A DNA stretch of 51,639 bases from Okeania sp. SIO2C9 (GTDB taxonomy: Bacteria; Cyanobacteriota; Cyanobacteriia; Cyanobacteriales; Microcoleaceae), in NCBI RefSeq assembly GCF_010672455.1, contig NZ_JAAHGO010000066.1, positions 1 through 51,639 on the forward strand, written 5' to 3'. The position numbers were made by a program, and so were the translations under genes. This document shows, one piece after another, positions 28,854 through 38,979 of the stretch. The notes beneath the pieces are model-generated. The model saw nothing but the letters and a program-made list of their open reading frames with translations, ran no database searches and had not been told where the DNA came from. Numbering within the stretch: position 1 is the first letter of the stretch; the number at the start of each line of letters is the position of its first letter.

Positions 28854-29518
28854 TAGTTTTTGTAGTTAAGATTTTTCTAATTAATTAAAGACTAAATTAT
28901 ATTTGCAGGTTCAAATTAAAAATATCCTCTTATCTCAGGAGGAATCTATTTGAAGAAGGTTTTAAGTTGTAGGTTTTAGGTATTAGATTCAACTTTTTGC
29001 GTTGCACAGTAACAAAGAATTTTATGTTTTTAATGAACAGGATTTTGGATTAATCAATTGCTAGTAAATATTAATATTAGTTTTTTTTAGTCAAAGTCTA
29101 AACTAAATTTTTGGCAATATCATTACATAATGTACAACTCCAAATTTTTAGGGTATTTAACTCCAATCAATTAGTGTTTTTTATACCTAAGACCTACCAC
29201 CAAAAGAAACATAGCTTTGGTAATTAATTTTTAGCTTTGCTGATTTTTGGCATGGTATAGATAGCTGAAAATTATAAATCTAATTCAATATTCAATTAAA
29301 TATCAAAAATATAAAAATTATAGACTCATTCATCAATGTCTAATTCTTCAAGTTAAGTTATTTGATGATTAATCAATAGGATTAATATGATTAACACTCA
29401 AACGATTAAATGTCAATAAATTATTATTTAAGGATTTAAGACATAACCAATCAAACATTAAATATTATATCTTGAAGTTAATATACCTTTACAATATTGT
29501 CATACTTAATAAAAATCT
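28854..29518. other. Non-coding divergent region
   Basis: 665 bp between two divergent genes. AT-rich, with a short AGGTTTTAGGTATTAGATTC-like fragment of the TAGGTTGTAG dispersed repeats near 28960. No ORF, RNA gene or clear operator was found. Confidence 0.5.
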
Positions 29519-31831
29519 GTGCAAGAAGACTTCCGATTAATCATAGACTTAGTATTAGTTCTGGCCGCTGCAGCTACAGGAGGACTATTAGCTTCACTAC
29601 TACGACAACCAGTGTTATTAGGTTATCTAGTAGGTGGGATGATTGTGGGACCAGCAGGATTTGGTCTCATTAAAGAACTGATTCAAGTAGAAACATTAGC
29701 TCAACTAGGGGTGGCTTTTTTACTATTCGCTCTAGGAGTGGAATTCTCTCTAGGAGAATTGAAAAAAGTTCAAGCTATAAGTTTGGGCGGAGGTGGACTA
29801 CAAATTGCCCTGACTATTTTAATCACAACATTAGTATCTTTAGGTGTGGGATGGGTATCTTCTCCTGCCCAAGGAATATTTTTAGGAGCAATTTTATCCC
29901 TATCATCAACGGCGGTTGTATTGAAGTGCTTGATGGAGCGCAACGAAGCTTCAACATCACACGGCCAAGTAATGTTGGGGATTTTAGTAGTCCAAGACTT
30001 AGCCTTGGGACTAATGTTAGCGGTTTTACCTGCTTTAAATCAGCCACCAGAAATTATTGGTATTACGGTGGGGCGATCGCTTCTGGAAATAGGTCTATTT
30101 GCCCTGGGTGCAATAGCAGCAGGAATATGGATTATACCATATTTACTCAGATTTCTAGCAAAAACTGAGAGTCGAGAATTATTTTTATTGGGAGTAGTGG
30201 CCCTATGTTTAGGAATAGCTCTCCTCACTGAACACTTGGGTTTTTCGATTGAGATGGGTGCCTTTGTGGCGGGTCTGATGATCTCTGAGGTAGAGTATGC
30301 TGACCAAACTTTAACTTATGTTGAGCCGATCCGAGACATTTTTGCAGCTCTGTTTTTTGTAGCGATCGGGATGTTAATCGACCCATTTTTCTTATGGAGT
30401 CATCTAGAAATAATTCTGGGTTTGGTCTTTTTAGTTCTAGTGGGAAAATTTTTGATTGTCACTCCCATTGTCAGAATTTTTGGTTATCCTCTGAAAACAG
30501 CAATTCTGACTGGTTTAGGTTTAGCCCAAATAGGAGAATTTTCCTTTGTGCTTGCTAGTGCGGGACAAACATTAGGATTAGTTTCTCGTCGGGTATACTT
30601 ATTAATATTAGGTACAACGGCTGTAACTTTAGTAATTACACCTTTTGTCCTGAAAATAGTCCCACAATTGTTAAACTGGGCTGAGACTTTCCCCTGGTTA
30701 CAAAAATATCTTTACCAGACTGGGGAACCTTCTACAGCGATAGCAGTAGATTTACCTCTACAAAATCATGTAATTATCTGTGGTTATGGACAGGTAGGCC
30801 GTAACTTGGCACAACAACTAGAAAAACATAATGTCCCTTATCTGGTAATTGACCAATCTGAAAGAGTAGCTCAAAAGTTACGAGAAAAAGGAATTACGTA
30901 CTTCTACGGAAATGTTTGCTCCTTACACGTTTTAGAAGCAGCAGGTGTAGACAGGGCAATGGCAATGGCGATCGCTATACCAGATGCTATGAGTACGAGA
31001 CTTTGCCTGAAGCGGTCTTTAGAATTTGCCCCAGATTTAGATATTGTGGTCAAAGCTAACCGATATAAGGATATAGAGTTGCTTTATCAACTTGGAGCAA
31101 GGGAGGTAGTTGAACCAAATTTTGAAGCTAGTTTGGAGCTTTCTAATCATTTGCTAATTGGGATGGGGATACCAGCAAAAGATATTCAAAAAGAAATTGA
31201 AGAAATTCGTCAAAGTCATTATCAAGCATTGCGTCTTTCAATTCCAGACCCTGAAATATCTCGCGAGTTAAAAGCAGCAATTCAGGATATGAACAGCAGA
31301 TGGTACTCCCTACCAGAAAATTCTCCTCTGACTGGGATGAGTTTAGAGGAAACTAATTTAAGACAGTTGACAGGAGTCAGCTTAATGGCTATCCGTAGAG
31401 AGGAAGGAGAGGAAATTGACTATCCAGAAGGTCAAGCTATATTAGATATTGGCGATAAACTTTTGTTGGTAGGGGAACCTTCAGAATTAGAGAGTTTCGA
31501 TAAGTTGGCTAAAGGAGAAATTGCTGTGCCAAAAGAAAGTACTTCTTGTCAATGGTTAATTTTAGCTGAGTCTAGTCCTTATGTGGGCAAAAAAATATCT
31601 GGGGCAAATTTACGTCGTCAATATGGGGTAGAAGTTCAAGCAATTCGACGAGAAGGGAAATTTATCCGATGGCCTCGAGGAAATACGAAGTTACAAGTGG
31701 GCGATCGGTTGTTGATATGTGGTGGTTTCCATGAACTAAGTCAAGTAAGGCAACTGAAAATTCCCCAGACTCAGAAATATCCTAAAAAACAGAAGTTAAC
31801 TACAGCAGTTAGTGAAACTACAGAAATTTAG
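29519..31831 (+). CDS. CPA2 monovalent cation:proton antiporter with RCK domains
   Basis: 770 residues. The KefB/CPA2-type exchanger domain (about 1-385) has 12-13 membrane segments, with VVQDLALG (157-164) and an FVAIGMLIDP segment. The cytoplasmic RCK_N/TrkA-N Rossmann domain (416-540) has the GYGQVGRNLA nucleotide loop. Two consecutive RCK_C domains follow (about 595-665 and 677-745), each ending in a GDKLLLVG / GDRLLICG strand. It probably exchanges K+ or Na+ for H+ at the plasma or thylakoid membrane, gated by nucleotide. The start is GTG at 29519; the next in-frame Met is far inside the first helix. Confidence 0.9.
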   Translation: MQEDFRLIIDLVLVLAAAATGGLLASLLRQPVLLGYLVGGMIVGPAGFGLIKELIQVETLAQLGVAFLLFALGVEFSLGELKKVQAISLGGGGLQIALTILITTLVSLGVGWVSSPAQGIFLGAILSLSSTAVVLKCLMERNEASTSHGQVMLGILVVQDLALGLMLAVLPALNQPPEIIGITVGRSLLEIGLFALGAIAAGIWIIPYLLRFLAKTESRELFLLGVVALCLGIALLTEHLGFSIEMGAFVAGLMISEVEYADQTLTYVEPIRDIFAALFFVAIGMLIDPFFLWSHLEIILGLVFLVLVGKFLIVTPIVRIFGYPLKTAILTGLGLAQIGEFSFVLASAGQTLGLVSRRVYLLILGTTAVTLVITPFVLKIVPQLLNWAETFPWLQKYLYQTGEPSTAIAVDLPLQNHVIICGYGQVGRNLAQQLEKHNVPYLVIDQSERVAQKLREKGITYFYGNVCSLHVLEAAGVDRAMAMAIAIPDAMSTRLCLKRSLEFAPDLDIVVKANRYKDIELLYQLGAREVVEPNFEASLELSNHLLIGMGIPAKDIQKEIEEIRQSHYQALRLSIPDPEISRELKAAIQDMNSRWYSLPENSPLTGMSLEETNLRQLTGVSLMAIRREEGEEIDYPEGQAILDIGDKLLLVGEPSELESFDKLAKGEIAVPKESTSCQWLILAESSPYVGKKISGANLRRQYGVEVQAIRREGKFIRWPRGNTKLQVGDRLLICGGFHELSQVRQLKIPQTQKYPKKQKLTTAVSETTEI

Positions 31832-31955
31832 CAATAGTCATTTGCCATATTTGACTTTGCCACAAATTTTGTAATTACATCATTTTGGAATTTTCTATTT
31901 TTGATTACAGCAGTTTCAAACTTTCCGGAGGTAAAAAATTTATTCTGGAAAGTAG

Positions 31956-32211
31956 TGGTTCAGGGAGTAGGAAGTAGGAAGTAGGAAAGATGGATTAATG
32001 TTGAACTTTACCTCACCATCTTAAAAAGTGCTGTAACTTAAAATAAAAAGGTAGAAGAACTTTGATGAAAAAATTAGGATTAGTAGTTCAGGGAGTAGGG
32101 AGTAGGGAGTAGGAAAGAGAGATTAATGTTGAACTTTACCTCACCATCTTAAAAAGTGCTGTAACTTAAAATAAAAAGGTAGAAGAACTTTGATGAAAAA
32201 ATTAGGATTAG
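31956..32211. repeat. 128-bp tandem duplication at the 3' side of hfq
   Basis: Two copies, 128 nt apart, each running from TTCAGGGAGTAGG through AACTTTACCTCACCATC and AGGTAGAAGAACTTTGATG to AAAATTAGGATTAG. The second copy ends at the hfq stop region. A few base changes separate them, mostly in the AGTAGGA tract. Confidence 0.9.
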
Positions 32212-32420
32212 TTTTTTGGTTTGAGATAAACAATAGCTTGTCGCCAAATTAGAATTGGTAAATCATACTGGTCTAAGAGACAAATACAATTTGGGTCTTG
32301 CCAAAAAACTTTTCCCACATGGAGGTCGTTGGTAATTAGTTTTAGCTCTACTTCTTTCTTATCTGTGATATAAGTTTGAATCTGGCGAACACTGGGTAAA
32401 CTGGTATCAAAGTCAGACAT
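32208..32420 (-). CDS. hfq: Hfq-family RNA-binding protein
   Basis: 70 residues with the Sm fold: [41 protein letters not shown], then the Sm2-like [14 protein letters not shown]. This is the divergent cyanobacterial Hfq, which binds RNA poorly and has been linked to type IV pilus function and motility through PilB. It is divergent from dapF with 76 bp between, the usual cyanobacterial arrangement. Confidence 0.93.
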   Translation of the reverse strand: MSDFDTSLPSVRQIQTYITDKKEVELKLITNDLHVGKVFWQDPNCICLLDQYDLPILIWRQAIVYLKPKN

Positions 32421-32496
32421 AATAATTATTCAATATATTTCCCGCGTCAAATTTTTATTTAAAAGTAAATTTCAACTTAATTGCTGGAGCATTATA

Positions 32497-33357
32497 ATGA
32501 CAGTATCATTCACCAAGTATCATGGTCTAGGCAACGATTTTATTTTGATTGATAATCGCCACCTCCCGCAACCCATAGTAACACCAGAACAGGCGATAAA
32601 ATTGTGCGATCGCAATTTTGGTATTGGCGCAAATGGTGTGATTTTTGCTCTGCCTAGACAAGAGCAAGCAGATTATACCATGCGGATATTTAACTCTGAT
32701 GGTTCAGAGTCAGAAATGTGTGGCAATGGGATTAGATGTTTAGCTAAGTTTATTGCTGAAATAGATAATGATAATAAAACTAAATATAAAATTTATACTG
32801 GTGCAGGTCTGCTCGGAATCGAATTACAACCAGATGGCCAAGTAAAAGTTGATATGGGACAGCCAAAACTATTGGCATCGGAAATACCCACAACTCTAGG
32901 TATAGGTAATGGTGATGAGAAAATTGTCAATCAAACTGTAGAAGTGGCTGGAAAGTCTTGGTCTGTTACCTGTGTCAATATGGGAAACCCACACTGTATA
33001 ACTTTTGTAGAAAATGTTATTGATATAGCTCTAGAAATAGTAGGTCCTCAATTTGAGCATCACTCCGTATTTCCAGAACGCACTAATACAGAATTTATTC
33101 AAGTTATTAGCCCAAATTATGTGAAAATGCGAGTGTGGGAAAGAGGCGCTGGTGCAACATTAGCTTGTGGCACGGGTGCTTGTGCATCAGTAGTAGCGGG
33201 GGTTTTAACTCAAAGAAACGAAAACAAAGTTACAGTTGAACTACCTGGAGGTTGTTTGGAAATTGAATGGTCAACTACAGACCAAAAAGTTTATATGACT
33301 GGACCCGCAGAAAAAGTATTTACAGGAGTCATTAATGAATCAATAATTAGTTCATAA
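32497..33357 (+). CDS. dapF: Diaminopimelate epimerase
   Basis: 286 residues. It interconverts LL- and meso-diaminopimelate in lysine and peptidoglycan synthesis. The two catalytic cysteines are present: C75 in EMCGNGIRC and C224 in [23 protein letters not shown] at the N-terminus and [10 protein letters not shown] are also canonical. Cofactor-independent, cytoplasmic. The ATG start is close to the shared hfq/dapF promoter region. Confidence 0.97.
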   Translation: MTVSFTKYHGLGNDFILIDNRHLPQPIVTPEQAIKLCDRNFGIGANGVIFALPRQEQADYTMRIFNSDGSESEMCGNGIRCLAKFIAEIDNDNKTKYKIYTGAGLLGIELQPDGQVKVDMGQPKLLASEIPTTLGIGNGDEKIVNQTVEVAGKSWSVTCVNMGNPHCITFVENVIDIALEIVGPQFEHHSVFPERTNTEFIQVISPNYVKMRVWERGAGATLACGTGACASVVAGVLTQRNENKVTVELPGGCLEIEWSTTDQKVYMTGPAEKVFTGVINESIISS

Positions 33358-33904
33358 AAATGTAGAGATTGGCAATTGTTGAAAATTAATTTTTTGACAA
33401 TTTAAAAATTAGTTTTATATGGCAAAGAACGAGTTGGTTAGGAAATAAATTGATGATGAATAGTAAGACAGAGAAATACTTTTCCCACTGTTTCCTGTTC
33501 CCTGCTATAGCAGTCAAAAGAAAGGTTAGCAAAGATCAACAGGTTAAAACTCAGATAAGGTAAAATTTTTACCGAATAATTAATTAATTAATAATTAAAT
33601 AATTCTGGTTTAAAGCCTTCCCTTTTAAGGGGAAAAGAAATAAATAATGTTTCCTTATATTCAATTCCGTAGCGGTTTTAACCAGAGGTAATTATCCATT
33701 ATCCATTAATGAATTCTTCCTTCTTTCTTCTTCCTTCTGCTATAAATATCAAAATTTACATTTTCAAGAAAGTTATAAAGAAAAATTAGATAGTATAAAA
33801 AAATCAACTGTGCTATTTTCAATACTGAGAATAACTTTTAGATAAAAATTAAAAGTTATATTGATTTTTACTGGGAATTTTGACTTAAAAATAGAGGTAT
33901 ATTC
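33358..33904. repeat. Non-coding gap with a family E repeat copy
   Basis: 33568-33712 is a dispersed family E copy (ACCGAATAATTAA..., GGTTTAAAGCC, CTTTTAAGGGG, AACCAGAGGTAATTATCC). The remainder is AT-rich, with a TTCTTCCTTC tract at 33716-33738. It holds the promoter of the next gene. No ORF. Confidence 0.6.
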
Positions 33905-35050
33905 ATGGGCGGAGGTATTTACTTAATTCGTGACAACGATCAACTAGTGGAAATGACAGAACAAGCTTATGAGTCTGAAGATCAACTACAAGAATTTGTA
34001 GAAACTTATCCTAACTTACTTGCGGGAGATGATATAGACAGAGCTACTCCCAGAAGATGGTTATTAATATCACGGGAAATAACAATATCTACAGAAGAAG
34101 ATATCACACAACAGTGGGCGCTATCTAATTTATTTCTTGACCAAGAAGCAATTCCGACATTAGTAATAGTTAAAGGCGCTTACAAAGCAGAAATTCGCCA
34201 ACAAGTAGTAGGTCAAATGATTGATTATGCTGCTAATGTAGGAGTTTATTGGCCTCTAGAGTCAATTATTGCTCAGTTTGAAGTCAACTGTCGGGAACAT
34301 GGCCGCGATCCAGAACAAGTATTTGAAAAATTTCTGGGTTTAGATGCTGATGAAGAAAAGTTTTGGCAAAAAGTTAAAACCAATTTACAAGCAAATAAAA
34401 TTCGTTTAGTATTTGTGGCAGATAATATTCCGGCAGAATTACGAAGGGTAGTAGAATTTCTGAATGAACAAATAGACCCACTAGAAGTTTTGGCATTAGA
34501 AATTAAACAGTATGTTAGTCAGGAAGGTTTAAGAACTTTAGTTCCAAGAGTAATTGGTCAAACAACTGAAGCACAACTGAAAAAATTAAGCACAACTCGT
34601 GAAAGAAGAAGGTGGGACGAAGTATCTTTCTTTCAAGAGTTTGAAACTAGATGGGGCGCTGATGAGGCAGCAATACTGAGAAAAATTCATGAGTGGGCTA
34701 AAAACCAAGAACCTATAGTTTCAATTCAGTGGGGGACAGGAGATGTTTATGGTGGCTTTACTACAATAGTTAATCAACCAGGGAAAAAGAGTCTGGAGTT
34801 GTTTAGTATTGATATTTCAGGTCGTCTAGAAATTTACTCGAATAAATATAGTTGTCAACCTCCATTTAATAACAATACTAAATGGTTGGAGTTAAGAGCT
34901 AAACTTAGTTCGATTGGTCTAGCTCTACCAGGAAATTTAGAAGAATTTAGAGCGCCTAGTTTACGTTTATCGACATTACAAGATGATGCAGCATTACAGC
35001 AAGTAATGGAAACTTTTCATTGGATTATTGAAGAAGTTAATCAAGGGTAA
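33905..35050 (+). CDS. PD-(D/E)XK nuclease-like protein with altered active site
   Basis: 381 residues. The N-terminal region resembles a widespread family of PD-(D/E)XK-fold proteins: EDQLQEFVETYPNLLAGD helix, WLLISREI strand, then SNLFLDQEAIPTLVIVKGA and RQQVVGQMIDYAA. In relatives as I know them the strand reads TLVEVKRS. Here D79 and K90 are kept but the expected Glu (position 88) is Ile, so nuclease activity is questionable. The C-terminal part (235-380) has WDEVSFFQEFETRWG, VSIQWGTGDVYGGF and RPSL-like APSLRLSTL, found in the same family. It precedes a helicase remnant and a PLD-nuclease gene on the same strand. Confidence 0.65.
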   Translation: MGGGIYLIRDNDQLVEMTEQAYESEDQLQEFVETYPNLLAGDDIDRATPRRWLLISREITISTEEDITQQWALSNLFLDQEAIPTLVIVKGAYKAEIRQQVVGQMIDYAANVGVYWPLESIIAQFEVNCREHGRDPEQVFEKFLGLDADEEKFWQKVKTNLQANKIRLVFVADNIPAELRRVVEFLNEQIDPLEVLALEIKQYVSQEGLRTLVPRVIGQTTEAQLKKLSTTRERRRWDEVSFFQEFETRWGADEAAILRKIHEWAKNQEPIVSIQWGTGDVYGGFTTIVNQPGKKSLELFSIDISGRLEIYSNKYSCQPPFNNNTKWLELRAKLSSIGLALPGNLEEFRAPSLRLSTLQDDAALQQVMETFHWIIEEVNQG

Positions 35051-35052
35051 TT

Positions 35053-35414
35053 TCAGTTATCAGTTATCAGTTATCAGTTATCAGTTGTCAGGTAAGCATT
35101 AAGCTCTTAGCAGTCAGCTAGAGCGCAAATAATGAATAATTCCATATAATCATGAAAAAGCATAATTTGACAGTAAGTTTTAATTCTATCCAAATTTCTC
35201 AATTGCTTTTACCGAAAAATTGTGGGTATGCGCCTCCCCTTTTAAAGGGATAATAAAAAAAAATTTTCATTATTAGTCAATCCTCTTCTTTTCAAGGAGA
35301 GGTAATTATTCATTATTCATTATTCATTATTCATTATTCATTATTCATTATTCATTGTTGAACTCCTCCTATCAGCTATTGATGATAGCTAATAGCTGAC
35401 TGCTGAATGCTTAC
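35053..35414. mobile_element. CAGTTAT tandem tract and MITE family A copy
   Basis: 35053-35090 holds about five CAGTTAT heptamers. 35092-35414 begins GTAAGCATTAAG...GCAGTCAGCTA and ends TAGCTGACTGCTGAATGCTTAC-type sequence, the family A ends. Inside are a family E copy (about 35211-35310) and six TATTCAT heptamers (about 35296-35346), so repeats are nested. Confidence 0.6.
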
Positions 35415-35904
35415 GTTATGAGTTGTAATTAAATTTTAAGTTAAAGGTGATTGAAATAATAGCCATTCACCAGGCATTTAAAGGTGATTTAGATTGAAAA
35501 TGCTAAAGTGGCGATCGCCTGTTTCAAACATATAGCTGAAGGAAGAAGGAAGAAGGAAGAATAAAAAATCTTGAGTTGTCTGAGTTTTAGGTTTTTAATA
35601 TCTTCTAATTTTTCCTTCGACTACTATATTTAAAATTTTGTTTCTTTAATTACCTATTCATGGAAATACGGTTGAATAATTAATAAGTAATAATTAATTA
35701 TTAATAAGTAATATTTGCCATTCCTGTAAAGTAGGGGCGAATGGCAATTCGCCCTGCCCTGATTATTCGTAATATTTTTTTCCAAATTAGTATAGCACTG
35801 AAAATCTAATATCAAATTGATAAATGTTTGCTACAAATAGCTAGGATATTTCTTAGGAGTCAACCCACTCCTCACCCCTTCCAGGAGGGGAACTCAGAAG
35901 TCAT
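35415..35904. other. Non-coding gap before the helicase remnant
   Basis: AT-rich. It includes GGCGATCGCC near 35512, a GAAGGAAGAAG tract, and a piece (35805-35862) shared with 15698-15760. AGGAGTCAACCCACTCCTCACCCC then leads directly into the first codons of the helicase frame. It looks like repeat material that replaced the 5' part of the helicase gene. Confidence 0.55.
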
Positions 35905-37002
35905 ATGGGAATGGCTTTAATAGCAGTTTTTAGGTGGGAATTTATCTTTTTAGTCCAAGAGACATCTCCTTTCATTTTACAGAAGTTAAATAAAGAATGG
36001 AATGAAAAATTACGGAGAAAACAACAAGATTTGATGTCTATATTTATAGATGAAATAAATGTTTTAGGGGCAACTTGTTTAGGGGTCGCGAGATTTAAAG
36101 ACCGTAATTTTGATTGGGTAATAATTGATGAAGCTGCTCGCTCTACTGCACCGGAAAGTTTTGTGCCAATGTCGAAAGGTAAGAAAATTATTTTAGTGGG
36201 AGACCATCAACAGTTACCGCCAATTATCGATAGAGAAGTTCAGGAAAAAGCGTGGAATGAACAACATATTGAAAAGAGAATTCTGGAGATAAGTTTGTTT
36301 GAGTATCTTTATGAAAAATTGCCAGATAATAATAAGATAACTCTAACTAATCAATATAGAATGCACCCAAATATTGGTGATTTGGTTAGTACATTATTTT
36401 ACGAAAGTCGGGTTTCTAGTCAGTTTGTTCATGTTAAGGAAAAAAAACACGGTTTGAGAGAATTTAATCACAATATTTCTTGGATATCTACTAGCGATGT
36501 TTCAAAAGAAAAATCTCAAGAAAAACGAATAGGAAAAAGTTTTAGTAATGCTTATGAGGCTAAAGTTATTAAGGGAGTTTTGGCAAAAATTCAAAAAAAT
36601 TGTGAGTCGAATAATTTATCAAAAGAGGTTGGGGTTATTTCTGCTTATCGTTCACAAATTGGTATTTTAGAATCGACTATTGCTCCTAAAAATAAGGAGT
36701 TGTGGAAAAATCTAGATATTGTTATTCATACAGTTGATGCTTTTCAAGGTGGAGAAAAAGATATTATTATTTATGATTTAGTTCGGAGTAATTCTAAGAA
36801 AATATTGGGTTTTACTTCGGACTATCGCAGATTAAATGTTGCTTTATCTCGTGCAAGGCAATTATTAATTATAGTAGGCAATGATAATATGGCTTATGAA
36901 GGAAAGACTCCTCGTAATATTCCTAATCAATTTAAAGATTTAATTGAATATATTGATAGTAGTAAAGTTTGCTCTCGACTTGAGTCTGGTAAATTTATAT
37001 GA
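35905..37002 (+). pseudogene. SF1 (UPF1/DNA2-like) helicase, 5'-truncated
   Basis: 365 residues equal to the C-terminal part of an AAA_11/AAA_12 helicase: NVLGATCLGVA, motif II VIIDEAARS (DEAA 75-78), motif III GDHQQLPP (99-106), motif IV NQYRMHP (149-155), SAYRSQIG, motif V VDAFQGGE (277-284) and motif VI RRLNVALSRAR (308-318). Motifs I (Walker A) and Ia are missing, so it cannot bind ATP alone. The first roughly 20 residues come from repeat-derived sequence. Full-length relatives are 700-1200 residues. It may still be expressed as a fragment, but is most simply a broken gene. Same strand as the downstream PLD-type gene. Confidence 0.8.
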
Positions 37003-37283
37003 TGAAATACTCTTTATTACAACGAACTCTTAAGAGGGGTTTAGAGACCAAACTCCTACAGATGAAAATTTGGAAAAATTCGGAAAAATGGAGTTATTAA
37101 TAAAATTATTACAATTAACCTCTAAAAAGCTGTAAAAGATTTTCCTTTCTACAACCTTAGCGATCGCGGAGCGGAATGGAGTTCTATCGCGCTCAAAACT
37201 ATACTATTTTAAGTTGAATAAAAAGTCATAAGTATATACGAACGACTCAATCTAAATACTATAGTATCAAAATTTGGGGGAGA
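37003..37283 (+). other. Leader-like sequence before the tandem array
   Basis: 37024-37060 (ACTCTTAAGAGGGGTTTAG then AGACCAAACTCCTA) and the AAAAAGCTGTAAAA at about 37124-37137 are matched, with divergence, by 38904-38940 and 38950-38961 on the other side of the array. The array thus lies between two related copies of a leader. A GCGATCGC site lies at 37160. No ORF. Confidence 0.6.
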
Positions 37284-38870
37284 ATGGAAACCTTTGATGC
37301 GGAAGTTATGCGCTTGAGAAAATGAGAATTTGAGGTATTTTCTATTGAGGAGGAATTTATGGAAACCTTTGATGCGGAAGTTATGCGCTACATAAAATGA
37401 GAATTTGAGGTATTTTCTATTGAGAAGGAATTATGGAAACCTTTGAAGCGGAAGTTATACGCTTGAGAAAATGAGAATTTGAGGTATTTTCTATTGAGAA
37501 GGAATTATGGAAACCTTTGAAGCGGAAGTTATACGCTTGAGAAAATGAGAATTTGAGGTATTTTCTATTGAGGAGGAATTTATGGAAACCTTTGAAGCGG
37601 AAGTTATGCGCTCCATAAAATGAGAATTTGAGGTATTTTCTATTGAGGAGGAATTTATGGAAACCTTTGAAGCGGAAGTTATGCGCTCCATAAAATGAGA
37701 ATTTGAGGTATTTTTCTATTAAGAAGGAATTATGGAAACCTTTGAAGCGGAAGTTATGCGCTTGAGAAAATGAGAATTTGAGGTGTTTTTCTATGGAGAA
37801 GGAATTATGGAAACCTTTGATTCGGAAGTTATGCGCTCCATAAAATGATTTGATGAGGTGTTTTTTATGGAGGAGGAATTATGGAAATATTTGATTCGGA
37901 AATTATGCGCTCCATAAAATGAGAATTTGAGGTGTTTTCTATTGAGGAGGAATTTATGGAACCTTTGATGCGGAAGTTATGCGCTTGAGAAAATGAGAAT
38001 TTGAGGTGTTTTTTATGGAGAAGGAATTTATGGAAACCTTTGATGCGGAAGTTATGCGCTCCATAAAATGAGAATTTGAGGTGTTTTCTATTGAGGAGGA
38101 ATGTATGGAAACTTTGATGCGGAAGTTAGGAGCTTAATAAAATGAGGTTTTGAGGTATTTTCTATTGAGGAGGAATGTATGAAACCTTTGATGCGGAAGT
38201 TAGGCGCTTAATAAAATGAGATTTTGAGGTATTTTCTATTGAGGAGTGATATATGGAAAGATTTGATGCGGAAGTTAGGCGCTTAATAAAATGAGATTTT
38301 GAGGTATTTTCTATTGAGGAGGAATTTATGGAAACCTTTGAAGCGGAAGTTATGTGCTTGAGAAAATGAGAATTTGAGGTATTTTTCTATTAAGGAGGAA
38401 GTTATGTGCTCCATAAAATGATTGGGTGAGGTATTTTTCTATTGAGGAGGAATGTATGGAACCTTTGATGCGGAAGTTATGCGCTTAATAAAATGAGATT
38501 TTGAGGTATTTTCTATTGAGGAGGAATGTATGAAACCTTTGATGCGGAAGTTATGCGCTTGAGAAAATGAGAATTTGAGGTATTTTTCTATTAAGGAGGA
38601 ATTTATGGAACCTTTGAAGCGGAAGTTATGCGCTACAGAAAATGAGAATTTGAGGTGTTTTCTATGGAGGAGTGATATATGGAAACCTTTGAAGCGGAAG
38701 TTATGCGCTACAGAAAATGAGAATTTGAGGGATTTTCTATTGGGGAGGAATTTATGGAACCTTTGAAGCGGAAGTTATGCGCTTGAGAAAATGAGAATTT
38801 GAGGTATTTTCTATTGAGGAGAAATTTATGGAACCTTTGATGCGGAAGTTACGCGCTTGAGAAAATGAGA
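37284..38870 (+). repeat. 22-unit tandem array of 74/75-bp units, each carrying a mini-ORF
   Basis: ATGs lie at 37284, 37359, 37433, 37507, 37582, 37657, 37732, 37807, 37881, 37956, 38030, 38105, 38179, 38253, 38328, (38403 truncated), 38456, 38530, 38605, 38679, 38754 and 38828. Most are preceded by GAGGAGGAATTT or GAGAAGGAATT. Thirteen units encode type A, METF(D/E)AEVMR-xx-K then TGA, where xx is LR, SI, YI, LI or YR. Eight units, with one A fewer at the start, encode type B, M(E/K)PL(M/K)RKL(C/G/R)A and a stop. One unit (38605) reads through into the next, giving a 63-residue frame (38575-38766). Between stop and next SD lies GAATTTGAGGTATTTTCTATT. There are no unique spacers, so it is not CRISPR. 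Confidence 0.95.
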
Positions 38871-38979
38871 ATTTGAATGTAGCTATTAAGAAAATCATAG
38901 CAACTAACTTTTGAAAAGGGTTTAGAGACTAAAGCTCTAGAATAAATAAAAAGCTGTAAAAATTTATTTGAGGAACTTA

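Noticed and set aside
29823-30228. Short frames opposite or within the antiporter gene
   Set aside because: Shadows of the 770-residue coding frame; no independent support.
37491-37691. 66-codon minus-strand frame inside the array
   Set aside because: It is open only because consecutive 75-bp units keep the frame; it has no ribosome binding site and breaks where units are 74 bp.
37284-38870. CRISPR array
   Set aside because: Units of 74/75 bp are homologous along their whole length; there are no unique spacers and no cas genes.
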